The position numbers were made by a program, and so were the translations under genes. DNA of 64,000 nucleotides from Manis javanica (Eukaryota > Chordata > Mammalia > Pholidota > Manidae). The notes under the pieces were generated by a model. The model did not search any database, was not told where the DNA came from, and saw only the letters and a program-made list of their open reading frames with translations. Shown piece after piece: positions 24,800-37,599 of the stretch. The first letter of the stretch is position 1. Each line of letters opens with the position of its first letter. Location of the stretch: the NCBI RefSeq assembly GCF_040802235.1, contig NC_133156.1, forward strand, positions 184,958,351-185,022,350, in the 5' to 3' direction.

Positions 24800-26140
24800 T
24801 CTGCCATGCCTGCTTAGATACAGCATAGAACTGAGCAACATTAAGGAATACACATGCAACAAATACTTCTAAACAAATAGAATGTCACATTCTGACATTT
24901 AAAGAGAGAGAGAATTGCACATATTGTTCCACTCGGACCAAGGACCAAAGTAAAAATCAGGTGTGACAAAACCACATCAGATTGAAGGAAGTTTAGGTCA
25001 GAAAACTCTGTAAGAGTATAGATGCCTATCTAAGAAGGTCCCAGAGACCCTGTGGTGGTTTCTTAGTAATGTAAGTGCTACCTCAAGATTACATTATGTG
25101 TTTGAGGGTTTGAATAGAACTGTACATACATTCTCAATCCATTTGTGCTGGACAATTGAAACCTAATTTTCATAAAATTAGGAAGGTGAAAGGATGCATA
25201 TTTCCCATCTTCCGAGTTACTTTCTGGGAGGAAGGACGTCAGTCCAAGCTCCTGGGAAGGGTAGAAGCAATCTAAAGCTGGCCTTCCCCACTGCCACACT
25301 GACTCACAGCAGTAACCCTGTCTTTTTTTATCTACATTTTGGGAGAAGCCACAGCAGGTAAAAGTTAAGAATAATTTCCATAGCATCAAGTATATCCCAG
25401 AAGGGGCAGATGGATGTTCCAGGGGAGACCTCACAGAACAGCTCTGCCCCTTCTCTATGTATTTCATCTTTCTGTCTTCTTCTGAAATGGGTCACAGGGG
25501 ATAATGAGTGCCTTGTCTCAAGAGCAAAGAAACAAATTGGGCCCTCTGATTTCAGTTGGCAAACTAAGCATATTACTTTTTCTCTCTGCCCTCCTCAAAT
25601 CTCATCTAAATGACAGTAAAGAAGAACAAGGAAGAGTGGAGTGCATAGGAGGGCATCATCAGGCCAAGGATTTTCATGCATCTCTGGAAGCCAGAAAATG
25701 GGTAGAATTAGACTGAGGGATGAACACTGGCAGAAGGAACATCAGCTCAGAAGATGCCCAAGAGAAGACTCCAACACAACAGAGGCCCTGGACTCAAGGA
25801 ATGCAGGTGTGAAGATGACTGAACAAATGCCCATGGAACAAACAGGCAGTGGGGTGGGTGGTTCATTCTGTCACTCTGGGATACCATTAGGTGTGCGGAC
25901 TGTCTCCACCTGTCAGCTCTCCCCATGACCACAGATGCCAGCAGCAGTTCCATCCTCTCACAGAGACGTGACCACGTCTGGCGGAAGCTCTGAGGATGGC
26001 TCCTGTGGTCCCATCATCTTGTTTAAGAGCAAGAACTCTTCTCCCAGAAACCCACCAAACAAGCCTCCCATCACATCTCAGTAGCCAGAAACAGGGTCAA
26101 AGCCAATCACAGGCAAGAGGGAGAAGTGGGATTTCTGTGG
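24800..26140. other. intergenic stretch, nothing recognised
   Basis: Unique sequence. Frames of up to 129 codons (minus, 25078-25467) show no domain or splice support. Confidence 0.4.
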
Positions 26141-26144
26141 ATGA

Positions 26145-26330
26145 CTCTGAACAGTGCTTCTCAAACTTGAGTGTGCATCAGGCCTGCCTGAAGAGCTTGT
26201 TAGAGTACTGTCTGCTGGGCGCCGCCCCAAAGGCTCTGATTCAGTAGGTCTTGGGGTGGGGCTGCAGAATCTGCACTTCTACCCAGTTCCCAGGGGGTAC
26301 TGATGATGCTGGTTTAAAGAATCACTGGAT
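26145..26330 (+). mobile_element. MER5A hAT DNA transposon fossil
   Basis: 'gtgcttctcaaacttgagtg', 'gctctgattcagtaggtctt', 'ggggtggggctgcagaatct' and 'ttcccagggggtactgatga' are clear MER5A landmarks in order. Confidence 0.88.
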
Positions 26331-26334
26331 TTGA

Positions 26335-29080
26335 GGAGGCAGCCAATAAGTGAACGAGCCCAGTCTCTGTTAGCATTTTAGGTGCTTCTAACCGGACTCC
26401 TGTCCATGTTTCAAGTTAAAGCTTCTAGTGTACATGGCCTGCCCTCATGCTCAGAGCTTAGTCATTCCTTTCGTTAGAGGAAGTTATGATTGTAACCACC
26501 AGAACCTAAAGTAGAAGTGGTCAAAAGTGGCTACCTCTGGGGAACAAGTGGGAGAGGAAGGGGAGGAAAAGGGGAGGAAGTAATGAGACGTCTATAATGA
26601 TTATGTGCCCACCTGAACTGATTGGAGTTTCCATCTATTTTAATGCTTTAATAAGACTGCTTTTATAGAGCACATTTTTTTCTACTAAAGAACATTCTCA
26701 GTTTTTTTTTCCTTTTTCCACCAGCCATTTCTGTGTACATTTCAAGATCAAGGTTGTGAATGGAGCTTAATGTAACTGGAAGTAACTCTTCATTTACAAA
26801 TATCAGTATTTGATTAAAATCATCATAATGGAGCTGAAAAAATATTAACCTACAGCTTGCCCCAAAGATTGTCTTAGGGAGAGCACTCTTTCCCTTTGGA
26901 AAAATAATTTGAAAAGAACCTAGGGAAAAAGCTCAGGCCACCACCACCTGCATGGACCTCCATGAAGGCTGATACCAGGGCTCAAGAGAAAAGGGCTGAT
27001 ATGCTCTGCAAATAAAGGGCCATTGGACCTATGTGGGAAATTCACCACAGATCAGAGAGGAGAAGGGGGCAGAAATGGATGCCACTGAGAGGGAGGGGTG
27101 CATTTTGAGCTGTATGCTCTCATCCGACATCCTTCACAACTTCCCCAGGACCCTCTGCAGTTAAGAGTCTTCAACATGCTTGTGTGAGTGATTTTTTTGT
27201 GGTGAAAGCTAAAGCAGCTATATTTCACATTTGACACAGGATGGCTGAACAAGACCGGAGGAAGCGGATGGCCAAGGAAGCAGAACAAACTCGGAGAACT
27301 TCATAAGGTTGGTCTGGCCTCAGGAGACGTAGCAGAAACCTTGGTTTTTGCTTTCCACAGTCCCAGTGATTAGAGAGTTGAAGGTAATTCCACCCACATC
27401 TCAAGAGGCGGGTCACCCCCAGCTGACACTCAGTCATTGAAGAACTAGAAAAAACCACCAGATTAATGTCAGGGAGCAAATGTTTCAAGTCTGCGAAGCT
27501 GCCAGATGACTGAGGCCTCGGACCTCCTGAGAAGGAGCTGTCACTCACCTGCTACAGAGACATCCTCCTGGGAGGATGGTCGACCAGTGTTCAAAGCCAC
27601 CTGGGCTCCAAGCTAGAGAGCAAAAGCTGAGAGTGTCCTTCAGATGGGACAACTTGGAGAGCTTCTAGGCTGGCGTTCATCTATGCAGAAACCAGAAAAA
27701 CCAAGTCCGACCCGTCACAGGGGCATCTCTAAGTAAATGGGTAAGTAAGTGAATAAATAAAAGCCTTATAGCCATTTTTAGCCTGATTCACTCTATAATC
27801 ATTATTGCAGTCACCATCTGAAAAATAGGGAGTCTCATTCAAATAATACTTATGTTCCATTTGGTTCCGGCCATCATTCCCCACTAATACACAGGAAATC
27901 GTTCTGCCATTAGTACAAAATTGTTGGTATTATCCCATTTGCTCAAGAACTTAATGGATTCTATTCATTAATGCATGCTTCTGACAATTGAAGTTTGTAT
28001 CCTTTTTTTCTTAAGCATTTCCATTTCTCTTCACAACCACAAGGCTCAGTTGAATTATTTTTTCTCCCTTTCTAATTCTGCTTTTCATTTATAAATTATC
28101 TGCTTGACTCATTTGCAAATTTAGCATAAAACCAATCTCGTGCTATCTGGCCTGAGTAATTAGCTGTTTCCTTTACAAATCAAATGGGCTTGTCATCCAC
28201 CTCTTCAATAAGGCATCTCTCAAAATAAAACAACCTTGTTACCCAAAGGAAGGTCGTTCTTTAATTTATTAGGAAAAAAAATTCAAAGAGAAATGTTTTG
28301 GACATTTTGTCTTGTAATCCAAAGTCCAGTTTGATTCTGCTCTCTTTGCCTCCACCCTAAGAGGATCCCGAGGCAGCCCAGAGGTCCACAGTGGCACACA
28401 GTGTGTTAACATTTGTCCTATGGCTGAGGGACAAGGACCACATGGCCAGTTCAGGGAGGCAAAGTGAGACTGAGATACAAGGCACACTCACTAGACAAGT
28501 GCCAGGGTATTAGCACCTTGCTTTAATCTGCTCCAAATTATAACCTAGAATAGAAGAGTTGTCTGTTTTTCTACATCTGTAGCCATGGGAATATTTGGCA
28601 AAAGGTAAAGTCCTGTTTGTCGGCTCCCTCTGCTGGCCCTTCAGAAAACCGTCTGTCCCCTTACTACCAGATCCTGTGCTTTCTATGCACAAAGGACCAT
28701 CTTCCGCCACAGTGAGCTGATGGGGAAGTCAGGTCCGTGTCTGCTGGGAAAATCTTCTCAAAGGACTGAGTGCTCCAAAAGATGAAAATGGAAGAGGGGC
28801 CTTCCCAATGGCGAGTCCAAACTAAAACGTAGATTCTCCAGCCCAGCCCTCAAAGAAGTAAGCCTAAAATGGGCCCAGAATCATTTATTCTGAAAAAGAA
28901 TCCCAGGTGATTCTAGTTAAGAATTCAATTCCTAGTTAGGAACCCTGAGCCTAAAAGTTCTGTCTTATGTTTAATTCTGGTTCCTATAGTTAAAATTTAT
29001 ATCTGTTTTGCAAGTTCCAGGCCTCTGGCTAATGGTAACTATAGCAACAAGAAACTCCAAACCAAGTTAAAGTATTGGCT
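26335..29080. other. intergenic stretch, possible conserved non-coding part
   Basis: Mostly unique sequence. At 28020-28260 there is an AT-rich block without visible repeats that includes TAATTA-type homeodomain motifs, so it may be regulatory; this is a guess from texture. Around 27231-27304 a short frame of 21 codons starts in a good context (cacaggATGGCTG) and ends at TAA; I do not recognise it. Confidence 0.3.
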
Positions 29081-29083
29081 GAT

Positions 29084-29510
29084 TGTCTTGCCTGAGGGTT
29101 TCAGCCCTGGGCAAGTTCACTCTGGATTCAGTGAGACTGAGGAATGACAATGAAATATTCTGGGGGTAAAAAGGTTTATACCTGCCTTTACTCTCATGGC
29201 AATAGGTCAAGCACTAGAATCAAGTCTGCATCCAGCACTCTGCAGGTCTGTAGTCCCCCATCTCTGCCTCTGCCCAGAGCACTGGGCGGAGCTCTTTATA
29301 TAGTGACTCAGTCAGTAACAGCTCATTGACTGCGGGTGTGGAAGGAGTAGCCCAGTAGTAGGTGAATCACATCAAGTACTTTAGAGTCAGGTGAAGATCC
29401 TGGCCAGGGGTGTTGGCAAGTGGCAGGATGAGGGGGAATAACTAATTATTAACCTGACCAAATATGTGTGGTTATTTAAATGACCCCTATAGCCTTGCTT
29501 CCTCAGGCTA
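29084..29510 (-). mobile_element. solo LTR of an ERV (same family as 38449-38893)
   Basis: Read on the minus strand it has TATATAAAGAGCTC at about 29290-29303, followed by a GCCCAGTGCTCTG stretch, a degraded polyadenylation signal (AGTAAA) and a U5-like end 'gaaaccctcaggcaagaca'. These elements match in order the LTR at 38449-38893. No internal retroviral sequence was seen next to it, so it is probably solo. The right boundary is uncertain. Confidence 0.65.
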
Positions 29511-29809
29511 AAAGCCCCAATTCCATTATCTTTACTTCACAGTTCATATGCTTCTGAAAATTTCTCAGGAACCAAAGATAACAATTCAGAGAGACATTCC
29601 GCACCGTGTACACCCAAGTTTCTGAACACTCAAGGCATAGAAACCAGATTAGTTGCACTTGGTGTGACAGATCCCTTAGATACAGAATCTGAAAGAGGAA
29701 TAGTAACAAAATTAAATAGCTATCAAAGTCTACTTTTGATGGATACATGTAAATAAGAGTCCAGATGAAAATGTCAGGGGGATTTTTGTACCTATTCACA
29801 GCAACAAGA

Positions 29810-30245
29810 TATTGTTGCATTGATTTTCATCAATTTTCTCCATTGCATTTTTGCTATTTTCTTAACTTCTCTTATTTTTATTATTTCCTGTTATTGCTGC
29901 ATTTACTCTTTTTTTTTTTTAGTTTCTTAAAATGGAGACAAATTATCTATTTAAGACCTTTCGTCCTTTGTTTGTCTAGAAGCTTTTAATGCTGTAAGTT
30001 CCCTTCAAAGCACTGTTTTTACTGTTGTATTTTTATTTTCATTCACTTCAAAATGTGTTCTAATTTCCGTGGTGATTTCTTCTTTTATCCATGGGTTATT
30101 TAAGGTGTACTGTTTAATTGCCAATAATTTGAGGATGTTTCAGACATGTTTTTATCTTTTATTTCTAGTTTAAGTCCAATTTGTTCAGAGAGTATACTTT
30201 ACAGAATTTGAATTCCTTTAAATTTATGGTGACTATTCCCTATCT
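29810..30245 (-). mobile_element. L1 ORF2 fragment
   Basis: The plus strand is antisense ORF2: 'ccatgggttatttaaggtgt', 'aatttgaggatgtttcagac' and 'gtccaatttgttcagagagt'. It is interrupted by stops and ends at a GT microsatellite. Confidence 0.6.
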
Positions 30246-30258
30246 TCTTTTTCTCAGG

Positions 30259-30260
<2 letters not shown>

Positions 30261-30316
<56 letters not shown>
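30261..30316 (+). repeat. (GT)28 microsatellite
   Basis: 28 uninterrupted GT units, the longest simple repeat in the window. Such tracts are usually polymorphic in length and can form Z-DNA. Confidence 0.97.
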
Positions 30317-30319
<3 letters not shown>

Positions 30320-31845
30320 GGGATGAATTGATCTTGTCAATAGTTTAGCTTGGTTTGGATTTTCTTGTTGCTATGTGCTATGCTACCTTTAGTGAGAAGC
30401 CTGGAGTTTCATGTGTTTTTCCTCAATGTTCCTGTTCTGCCATTTTCAGCCAGCCCTGCCCCAAAGGGGTCTCTCTCCCTACTTTTGTTCACTGATAGAA
30501 TGAGCTTGTCTGCCACTCAGTTCAAGGCACATGGTGGAAGTGAGGAAGTTTCTCTGTTCTCCTGTTTCAGCCTTAGTTTCATGTAGTCTTTGTCTCCTGA
30601 ACCTCTGCGTATGGCTTCCTCCAAGTTTCTGCCCTCCCCTACCGTCAGATGACCTTGTGTTTTACTCAGAGCAGGGTCTTGTGCGCAGGTGAGTTTCCTG
30701 TCATTCCACCTGAATCACGTAACTTGTCCTTGTGTTAGTAGGAGGGTCTTGAGCAAGTCAGTTTCTCACCCTCCCCCTTTGTATCAGAGCATAATGCTAG
30801 CCTAGTTCTGAGCAGGTTTTCTATCCCACCCCCAGGAGCAGACTTTTAATTAGTGTTCTGTAAGGTGGGGGACAGGTTGTTTTTACCCCTCCCCAGAAGG
30901 AGCAGCAAACTTTGGCCTGGGATGGATGACAGGGAAAGGGGAGAGACAAAGGTGTGAGCGTGACAGAGAAGAGGGGCTGCCCTCCCGGCAGTGGCTGGCT
31001 TGTCCCTCATGTCGAAGGGGGTCCCCAAAACATGGATAAGCTGCTCCACGTACTCCTGCTTCACCCTCAAACCTTGACGGGCCCTGCATGCCTCTACACC
31101 AAAAGGAGCTTTCTCGCCAGGGTTGAATAAAGCAGTATTCTGCCTTCTTTCCTCAGCTCTCATATTGTCAATAAATGTCCTTTCCATGCTCTATTTAGTC
31201 TCACATTTTCCACCTTTCTGTGCTTTTTATCAGTGATTTCACTGTTTACAATGCCTCCCAAATGTAGTACTGAAGTTCTGTCTGGTGTGCCCTCTGGAGA
31301 AAATATGTTAAGCTTTGTTTAGGCATGAGTTAAAGTGTTCTTGGCTGTTAGTTCAATGTTAACAAAATCAACAATATATATTCAATCAGGTATTGTAAAA
31401 CAGAAACACACATAAAACAAGGTTATGTATTGATTGGGTGACAAAACTGTTGTGGCCAGAGGCTCATAGAAACCTAACCCTAAATTTCCCTTGGGAGCAA
31501 TGGTTCAGTATTTGCTAACTCAGTGTTTGCAATGATTTTATGGAACATAACTATTATGAATAATAAGTACAAACTGTATATGGGCATGTCTGTGTATATA
31601 CGGATGTTTTATGTATATCTTATATACACACACACACACACACCAGTGCATCTGTTGGTGTATTCCTGAACTATCTCTGCGAGCATCCCCAAGAAACTAC
31701 TAAAACATTGGTGATCTCTGGGAGGGGACCTGGGTGGCTGGGTAAAGCACTGGGAGGGAGATTTTCACTGTATCTCCTTTCATATCTTTTATATTTTGAA
31801 CCAAGTCAATGTGCTGCTTATCCAAAGATAATACAAAATTAAAAC
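30320..31845. other. intergenic stretch with an unclassified LTR-like piece
   Basis: Two similar 'agggtcttg...cagt/gtgagtttc' blocks lie near 30675-30700 and 30745-30770. At 31120-31175 two AATAAA signals lie close together on the plus strand (gttgAATAAAgcag and gtcAATAAAtgtcc), as in an LTR R region, but the element could not be placed in a family. The minus frame of 113 codons (30846-31187) overlaps it. Confidence 0.3.
31626..31643 (+). repeat. (CA)9 microsatellite
   Basis: About nine CA units preceded by an AT-rich 'tatatcttatata' stretch. Confidence 0.9.
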
Positions 31846-31849
31846 AAAT

Positions 31850-32115
31850 GATATACCTAGAGTAGTAGTCAAGTCCATTGGGACAGACTGTGCAGTGGTG
31901 GTTGCCAAGGGTTGTGGTGAGGAGGGAACAGGGAATTATGTATAATGGGCATCGAATTTCAGTTTGGGTTAATGAAAAAGTTCTGGAGATGGATGGCAGT
32001 GATGGTTTCCTGACAATGTAGGTGAAGGTTAATGCTACTGATTTATAAACTCAGAGATGGTTAAAATGGGAAACTTGATGTTATGCATATTTTTCCACAA
32101 TAAAAAAGGGGGTCT
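31850..32115 (+). mobile_element. L1M 3'UTR fragment
   Basis: 'gcagtggtggttgccaaggg', 'aaaaagttctggagatggat', 'ctcagagatggttaaaatgg' and 'ttccacaataaaaaa' give the sense-strand end of an L1MB/L1MC 3'UTR with its terminal A-run. Confidence 0.8.
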
Positions 32116-32119
32116 TTCT

Positions 32120-35100
32120 CAGGTCTCCTGCCTGGTCCACTCTTTCTCCTGAGTCCCCAGCGGAGGCTCATGGAAAAGGCTAGTGAGTGACTGCCTGCTC
32201 TCCTGGAGCCTGTTACTCCCTGGATCTAAACTGTGATGCTATCCCATCCAGCCTTTAAGAATCCCTTAAAATTTCAGTTGTTTTCTTCTTATCTGTCTTC
32301 GTGACTTCTACCTCTTCTGTCCATGCTCTCTGAAAGCTAAAACAACATGTGTATCTTAAAGCTTCTTGTGTTATTATCCTTTGGAATTCATATCACTTAT
32401 TTTTCTTGCAATGTCAACTCTCTGATGGGCTCAAAAATCCTATAAATTATCTGGCTTTTTCTCATTGTTAGTGTGAGAGTGGCATTCTCTTCTAACTTTC
32501 TACATCCTAAGAGAATCAGAACTCCTACCTTGATGTTTTACTGTTATTAGATCCCAAATTCCTTGAACAAATTTGATCAAGGTGACCTGCTACCTCAAAA
32601 GGAAATTTAGTAACCCACATTCCAAAATTTTTCAGTTCTAGTCATATCTCTAATATCTATATTTCACACTTTAGCTTCAAGGAATTATGATATTAATTTC
32701 AGTTAAGTTATATATAGAAACCAAACACCCTGGGTCAAACCTGCCCACACAGTTTACTCCAGCTCTAATATGCCTGGTCACCCCCACAGGGCATGTACGT
32801 AGGGAAATCTCACTACCACGGTGTTTGCGGGGCTCAGTAGGCCTGCACCGTGCTCTGCCCATCATGGCCTCTCTTCAGATCTCCTCTGGGCACAGCACTT
32901 TCCCAGCCTGTGGCCACCGTTACTTCACCAAGCAGATCCTGCCCCTGCTGAAAAGCAGCTCTGCCCGAGATGACCACCACTGCCATTCCTCTTAGCTACC
33001 CGAGGGCGAACAGTGAGCTGGGGAGCAGCCCAAGCTGTGCAGTGCTTCAGAGGCGGTGGGACAGAATGGCTCCCTCCCTTTTGTGTTGGGTACTATATGA
33101 TGATCCCAGAGCAGTATTGCTTGAGCCTGATGTATTATAGAATTTCTGGTACTTCCTTCAGTCTTTTCTTCCCCTACACCAAGGCTACATGTGGGCATCT
33201 ATGCTAAGGGCAGATTTAAGTAACCATTATATCCTCCAGATGCCATCACCTCCAAGAAGTACATCTTTCCACTGGTGCTAACTCTTCATGTTTGGCTCCT
33301 TCTTCCTTCAGGATACCACCTCCAGCAGCAGGCTTCTTTTAGACCACCCCACCGGTTCACCAGAAATCCCCACTTAGGTCTGAACCCAGCACTATGGGCA
33401 GCTTAAATTGCACAGACACACACCAATCAGGAGATTCCTTAGCCCCCAAAGCAAGTGGCCATCTGTCAAATCTGCTCACCAATTAACCAAATATGTCTGA
33501 ATTCTTCATAGCAAGCTGTGCCTCCAGTTGCAATTTCCATATTGAATATACGTTTTTCATTAGTTAAGGTGCTTTTCCCCAAAGGAATCTAGAAAAATGC
33601 AAAGGAGCCTCAAATTATCATAATACAATTGGAATTGTTGCATTTTAATCCTACTAATGGACATTTATAGGTTTTTATTCTAGGGAGCGGTGAGATGGTG
33701 AAGGAACATATGTCCAATGTCAAGAACAGAAAAGGTCAAATAATCAAAGAAATCATTTCTTGGAAGTGATTTAGTGAAACTAAAGAGAACATAAAGACAT
33801 TTTTACAAGAAAAATGTTTCATTTTTATGTATCTAAGGTTAAAAATGGAGAATAAAGGCACAACAAAGACATATACACAGTATTAACTTCAGAATGTATA
33901 TATTGTAATAGAGGAAAAAATTTCAAATTCCCACACTTTTTTTTTTAGATCATCAAAAATTGGAAAATATATATTATTTTATGTCAGTGAGATTTAGGGA
34001 CAGAGATTTTGAGACCCTTTAAAATTTTTTTCATTATATTCACAATTTGTATAGCAATACAGAAAAGTTAATATTTGTCATGTAATATGTACCCCTTCCT
34101 CCCATATTTGTTGCAAATTTTAATTGGCCCAGGTGCAGATATATGCTCCCTGTCTCTACCTCTTTCCCTCTGAAACCTATCCTACGGGGCTTTTCTAGCC
34201 CTAACCACATTCTTAGATTTATTGCTTTTTCTTTCATTTCCAGTATAAATTCTCTAGCTACCTCCTATTCACAAATAAACTAGATCTTCATACAACAATA
34301 ACCAAGGTAGTGGGGGGAGGTGGGTAAATGGAGGAGAAGGAGGGTAGGAGGAGCATGGTCAAAGGAAAAGTACCAGGTTAATAATGTTAGAATTTCCAGA
34401 ATTTTCCTTTTGGGTAAGGGAAGTGTTAGTGAGAGGGTCAGAGGCTATGAATGTTTATGCATTATTTGATGTTGTCTGTATTGTACAAGAAAAATAGGAT
34501 CTCTTGGAAAGGATCAAGATTGACTTTTTTTTTTTGTAGGGAGGAAACACCTCTCCACTACATTTATATTTGGGTAAGAGATTTTATTGGCAAAATAATA
34601 AATAAAAAACAGAAGTTCGGAGTGGGGTTTTCTGAGGCTGGCACTAACAGATATTCTTCCTGGAGCTATTCCAGCTATTCCTTTGTGCCAGAAGGGGCCC
34701 CAGTGATGAAAGCCTTAACCTAGAGCATGCGAATCTTGGAACTATGAGGACTCATGTGAAGTCCCAGAGACCTTGACTGGCCTGAGTCTTCATACCAATA
34801 ATTCAGGAAAGATCTTGCCTCTTCTGTCATTTGCACTTTGCCAGTCAAATTTGGTAGTATGTTTATGCACCTGTCCAGAACTGTCATCTCCACCTGGCCA
34901 AAAAGTTTCCAGCTGCCTGTGAGAAATAAGGGTGAGACCCTCCTGCGCTGGCTATGGGCAGAGAGGCAGGCTCATTAATCTCTCCAGTTGATTAAAGCTC
35001 ACTGCGGGCTCACTGGCCAGGTGCAGAGAGAACATCCCCTTCAGCAGTGTACTTTCTGGAAAGCTTTGTTCTCAGCTGAGCACAGGACTTCCCCAGACTC

Positions 35101-36240
35101 AGGGACAGTGCAGAACTGGCTTCTCTCCTTAGATGCTCTGCCCTTGGGGGTCTCGGTAGAGTGAACAAATGTTTTTCCTGCATAGCGAACCCAGGCCAGA
35201 TCAGGTATGTTGGGAACAACGTAGGCCCCTGCTGACCATCTAATGAGTTCCATCTGAGGGCGAGGAGCGTGTCTTACTGACCTGTGGCTTGTCACCACCA
35301 TGTATTAAAATGCACAACCAAAAAGGCATTTTCATTCTAGACACACTAATGTCAATTCCAGACAGGCTCTACTCCTATAATCCTATAACACTCCAACAGA
35401 TGGACAAATACCTGTTTGGAATTAACATGCAATATTCAGATATTAAAACAAAAATACTGTATGAACTAAAACATTAACTCATTAGATCACTTAACAGTCT
35501 AGCACCAAAAGACATGCTGTATTGTGCATCATAATAATGTTACAGCAATACTAGGAGCTAACAAGCACTGAGTATATACTTACTGCTTGTCAGGCACATG
35601 TTATGTTACTCCATTTAATCCATGACCTGCTCCTGCCAGACACCCCTTCCTCTGCCCCCGCCCTTTGAGGATGGGTTCTGGCCCCCAGGGAATGGGCACA
35701 GTAGCCCACTGGCTTTGTTCCAGTCCGGTTAGAAATACACTTCTCCATTATGACAGTTAATGTAAATGAGCACAATTTAAATGAAGCCCTGCTAATTTGG
35801 GCAGGCAAGGCAAGAAGATTTCAAAAGGAGGCTTGCTAAGAGAGACAGGAGAGCCACGAGTGATAATGGCCATCTCATTTCCTGCCAGAATCTTCTCATT
35901 ACAGCACACCACTTCTCTGTTTTACTGCTTTGTCAATCAGTAAAATGAGAGCCTCATGACAATAAGGCCCATAGCTCAGAGATGATGATTAAATGCAATA
36001 TTCAAAATCAGCTCAAACAGAACTAAGCTCTCACTAAGAGGAGGGTTAAGAGAGCTGCCTAACCTCTCTGGTTTCTGTTCCTCTTCTGTGAAATGAGTTG
36101 CTGAACTTCATTTTCTCTAGATGCCCTAGTATCCAGCCCCTGTTCCCACCCTTCTGACCCAAACTGTGCAAAAGACTGTGATTAGTGGCAGGTGGAAGGA
36201 AGATGCACAGTTTGGCTTCTGAGAAACAGGGCTTCCAGAA
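32120..36240. other. intergenic stretch, no gene seen
   Basis: AT-rich unique sequence. The 102-codon plus frame at 32687-32995 has no recognisable domain. Small MIR-like remnants are visible near 35550-35630 and 36055-36120. A poly-T run is near 34525. Confidence 0.4.
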
Positions 36241-36244
36241 AGTG

Positions 36245-37560
36245 TCATGATAAGCCTGCTCTCCTCAATCTGTTTCTGCCCCAAGATTTTGAACATATTC
36301 TATGTTTTCTTCTGGAAGACCTATGGTTCTTGCTTATATTTTTATGTCTTTGATCCACCTGAATGTTGGCATATTGAGAGAGGTAAGAGTTGGGGTTTAT
36401 TTTTTGCACTTAGGTATTCAATTGTTCCACACCTTTTGCTGGGGGGCAAAAAAGTCCTTTCCCACAATGAATAGTCTTGAACCCAAACCTGACAAAGATA
36501 TTATAAGAAAAGGAAATTACAGACCCAAGATTTTTGACTAAGGCCAAAATCTATTGACATATTATGTGTGAATCTGTTTCCTTACCTACTGTTCTGTTCC
36601 CTTGATCAGTCTGTCTATTTTTATGTCAACATCTTGATTACTATGGCTTCATAGTAGATTTTGAAATCACGTAGTATATTCCTCCACCTTTGTTCTTCTT
36701 TTTCAACATTTCTAGATCCGTTGCATTTCATATAAATTTTGGAATTAGCTGTCAATCTCCATATAAAAGATCCTGCCAGAATTTTAATTGGGATTTCATC
36801 AAATCTAGAGAGAAGTTTGGGAAGAATATATATCTTACTAGAACTGAGTCTTCCAATCCAGTATCATTGGAAGGATGATGGAGTAGTCTTTAATTTCTTT
36901 CAAAAGAGTTTGTAGTTTCAAGTATAACTTCACTGTTATATGTATTATATATATTAATATGTATAAATTGAAATTCTTATATTTTCTTATATTCAACTTT
37001 CTTACAGTTTATTAAGGAATTTTCATCTAAATTAATGGGCATATAAGTGAAATAAGACAGAGAAGAAAAATGCCATATGAAAACAGACAAAAATTTGAGA
37101 AAATTTGACAAGTTTAAAGTTTTTCCTTGGAAAGATTAATAAAATTGATATGCCCTTGGCAAGACCAATCAAGAAAAAAAGGGGAAAAACACAAATTACC
37201 AGTGTCAGAATTGAAATTGGTAGAGCCTGAAATAGGTCAGGATTGAAATAAGAAATATTGAAAGAGAAAATAAGCGAGGACAAGATAAAAATTTGGGGTC
37301 TGTAATTTCCTTTTCTTATAATATCTTTGTCAGGTTTGGGTTCAATTTTAGGCCAGCCTTATAAAACTGCATGGGACGTGTTGCTCCTCTGTTTCCTAAG
37401 CTTGTGTAGGTTGGTACTATTTCTACCTTCAGTGTCTGATAGAATTCACCACTGCAGCCATCTAGGCCCAGAGATTTGTAACAGCTGCTGCCACTGTTCC
37501 TATTATTTGGGAGATGGGGAGGAGTTTTGACTGCAAATCCGATTTTTTAAGTAGACACGA
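36245..37560 (-). mobile_element. L1 ORF2 mosaic with internal inversions
   Basis: Most of it is antisense ORF2, for example 'tttgttcttctttttcaaca', 'tgggatttcatcaaatctag' and 'gtcttccaatcca' near 36690-36860 and 'caggtttgggttcaatttta' at 37331-37350. The stretch of about 37040-37290 runs the other way, with the sense ORF2 phrase 'agattaataaaattgatatg'. A second small sense piece lies at 36477-36526. The 50 bp at 36477-36526 and 37296-37345 are exact reverse complements. The order of parts does not fit a simple twin-priming inversion. Confidence 0.75.
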
Positions 37561-37599
37561 AGTTAAGATTTTCTATTTCCTTTGCGTGAGCTTTGCTGA

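Noticed and set aside
36477-37345. Classical twin-priming L1 inversion
   Set aside because: The ORF2 order of the inverted parts is wrong for a single 5' inversion, and twin priming would not leave a perfect 50-bp inverted duplicate.
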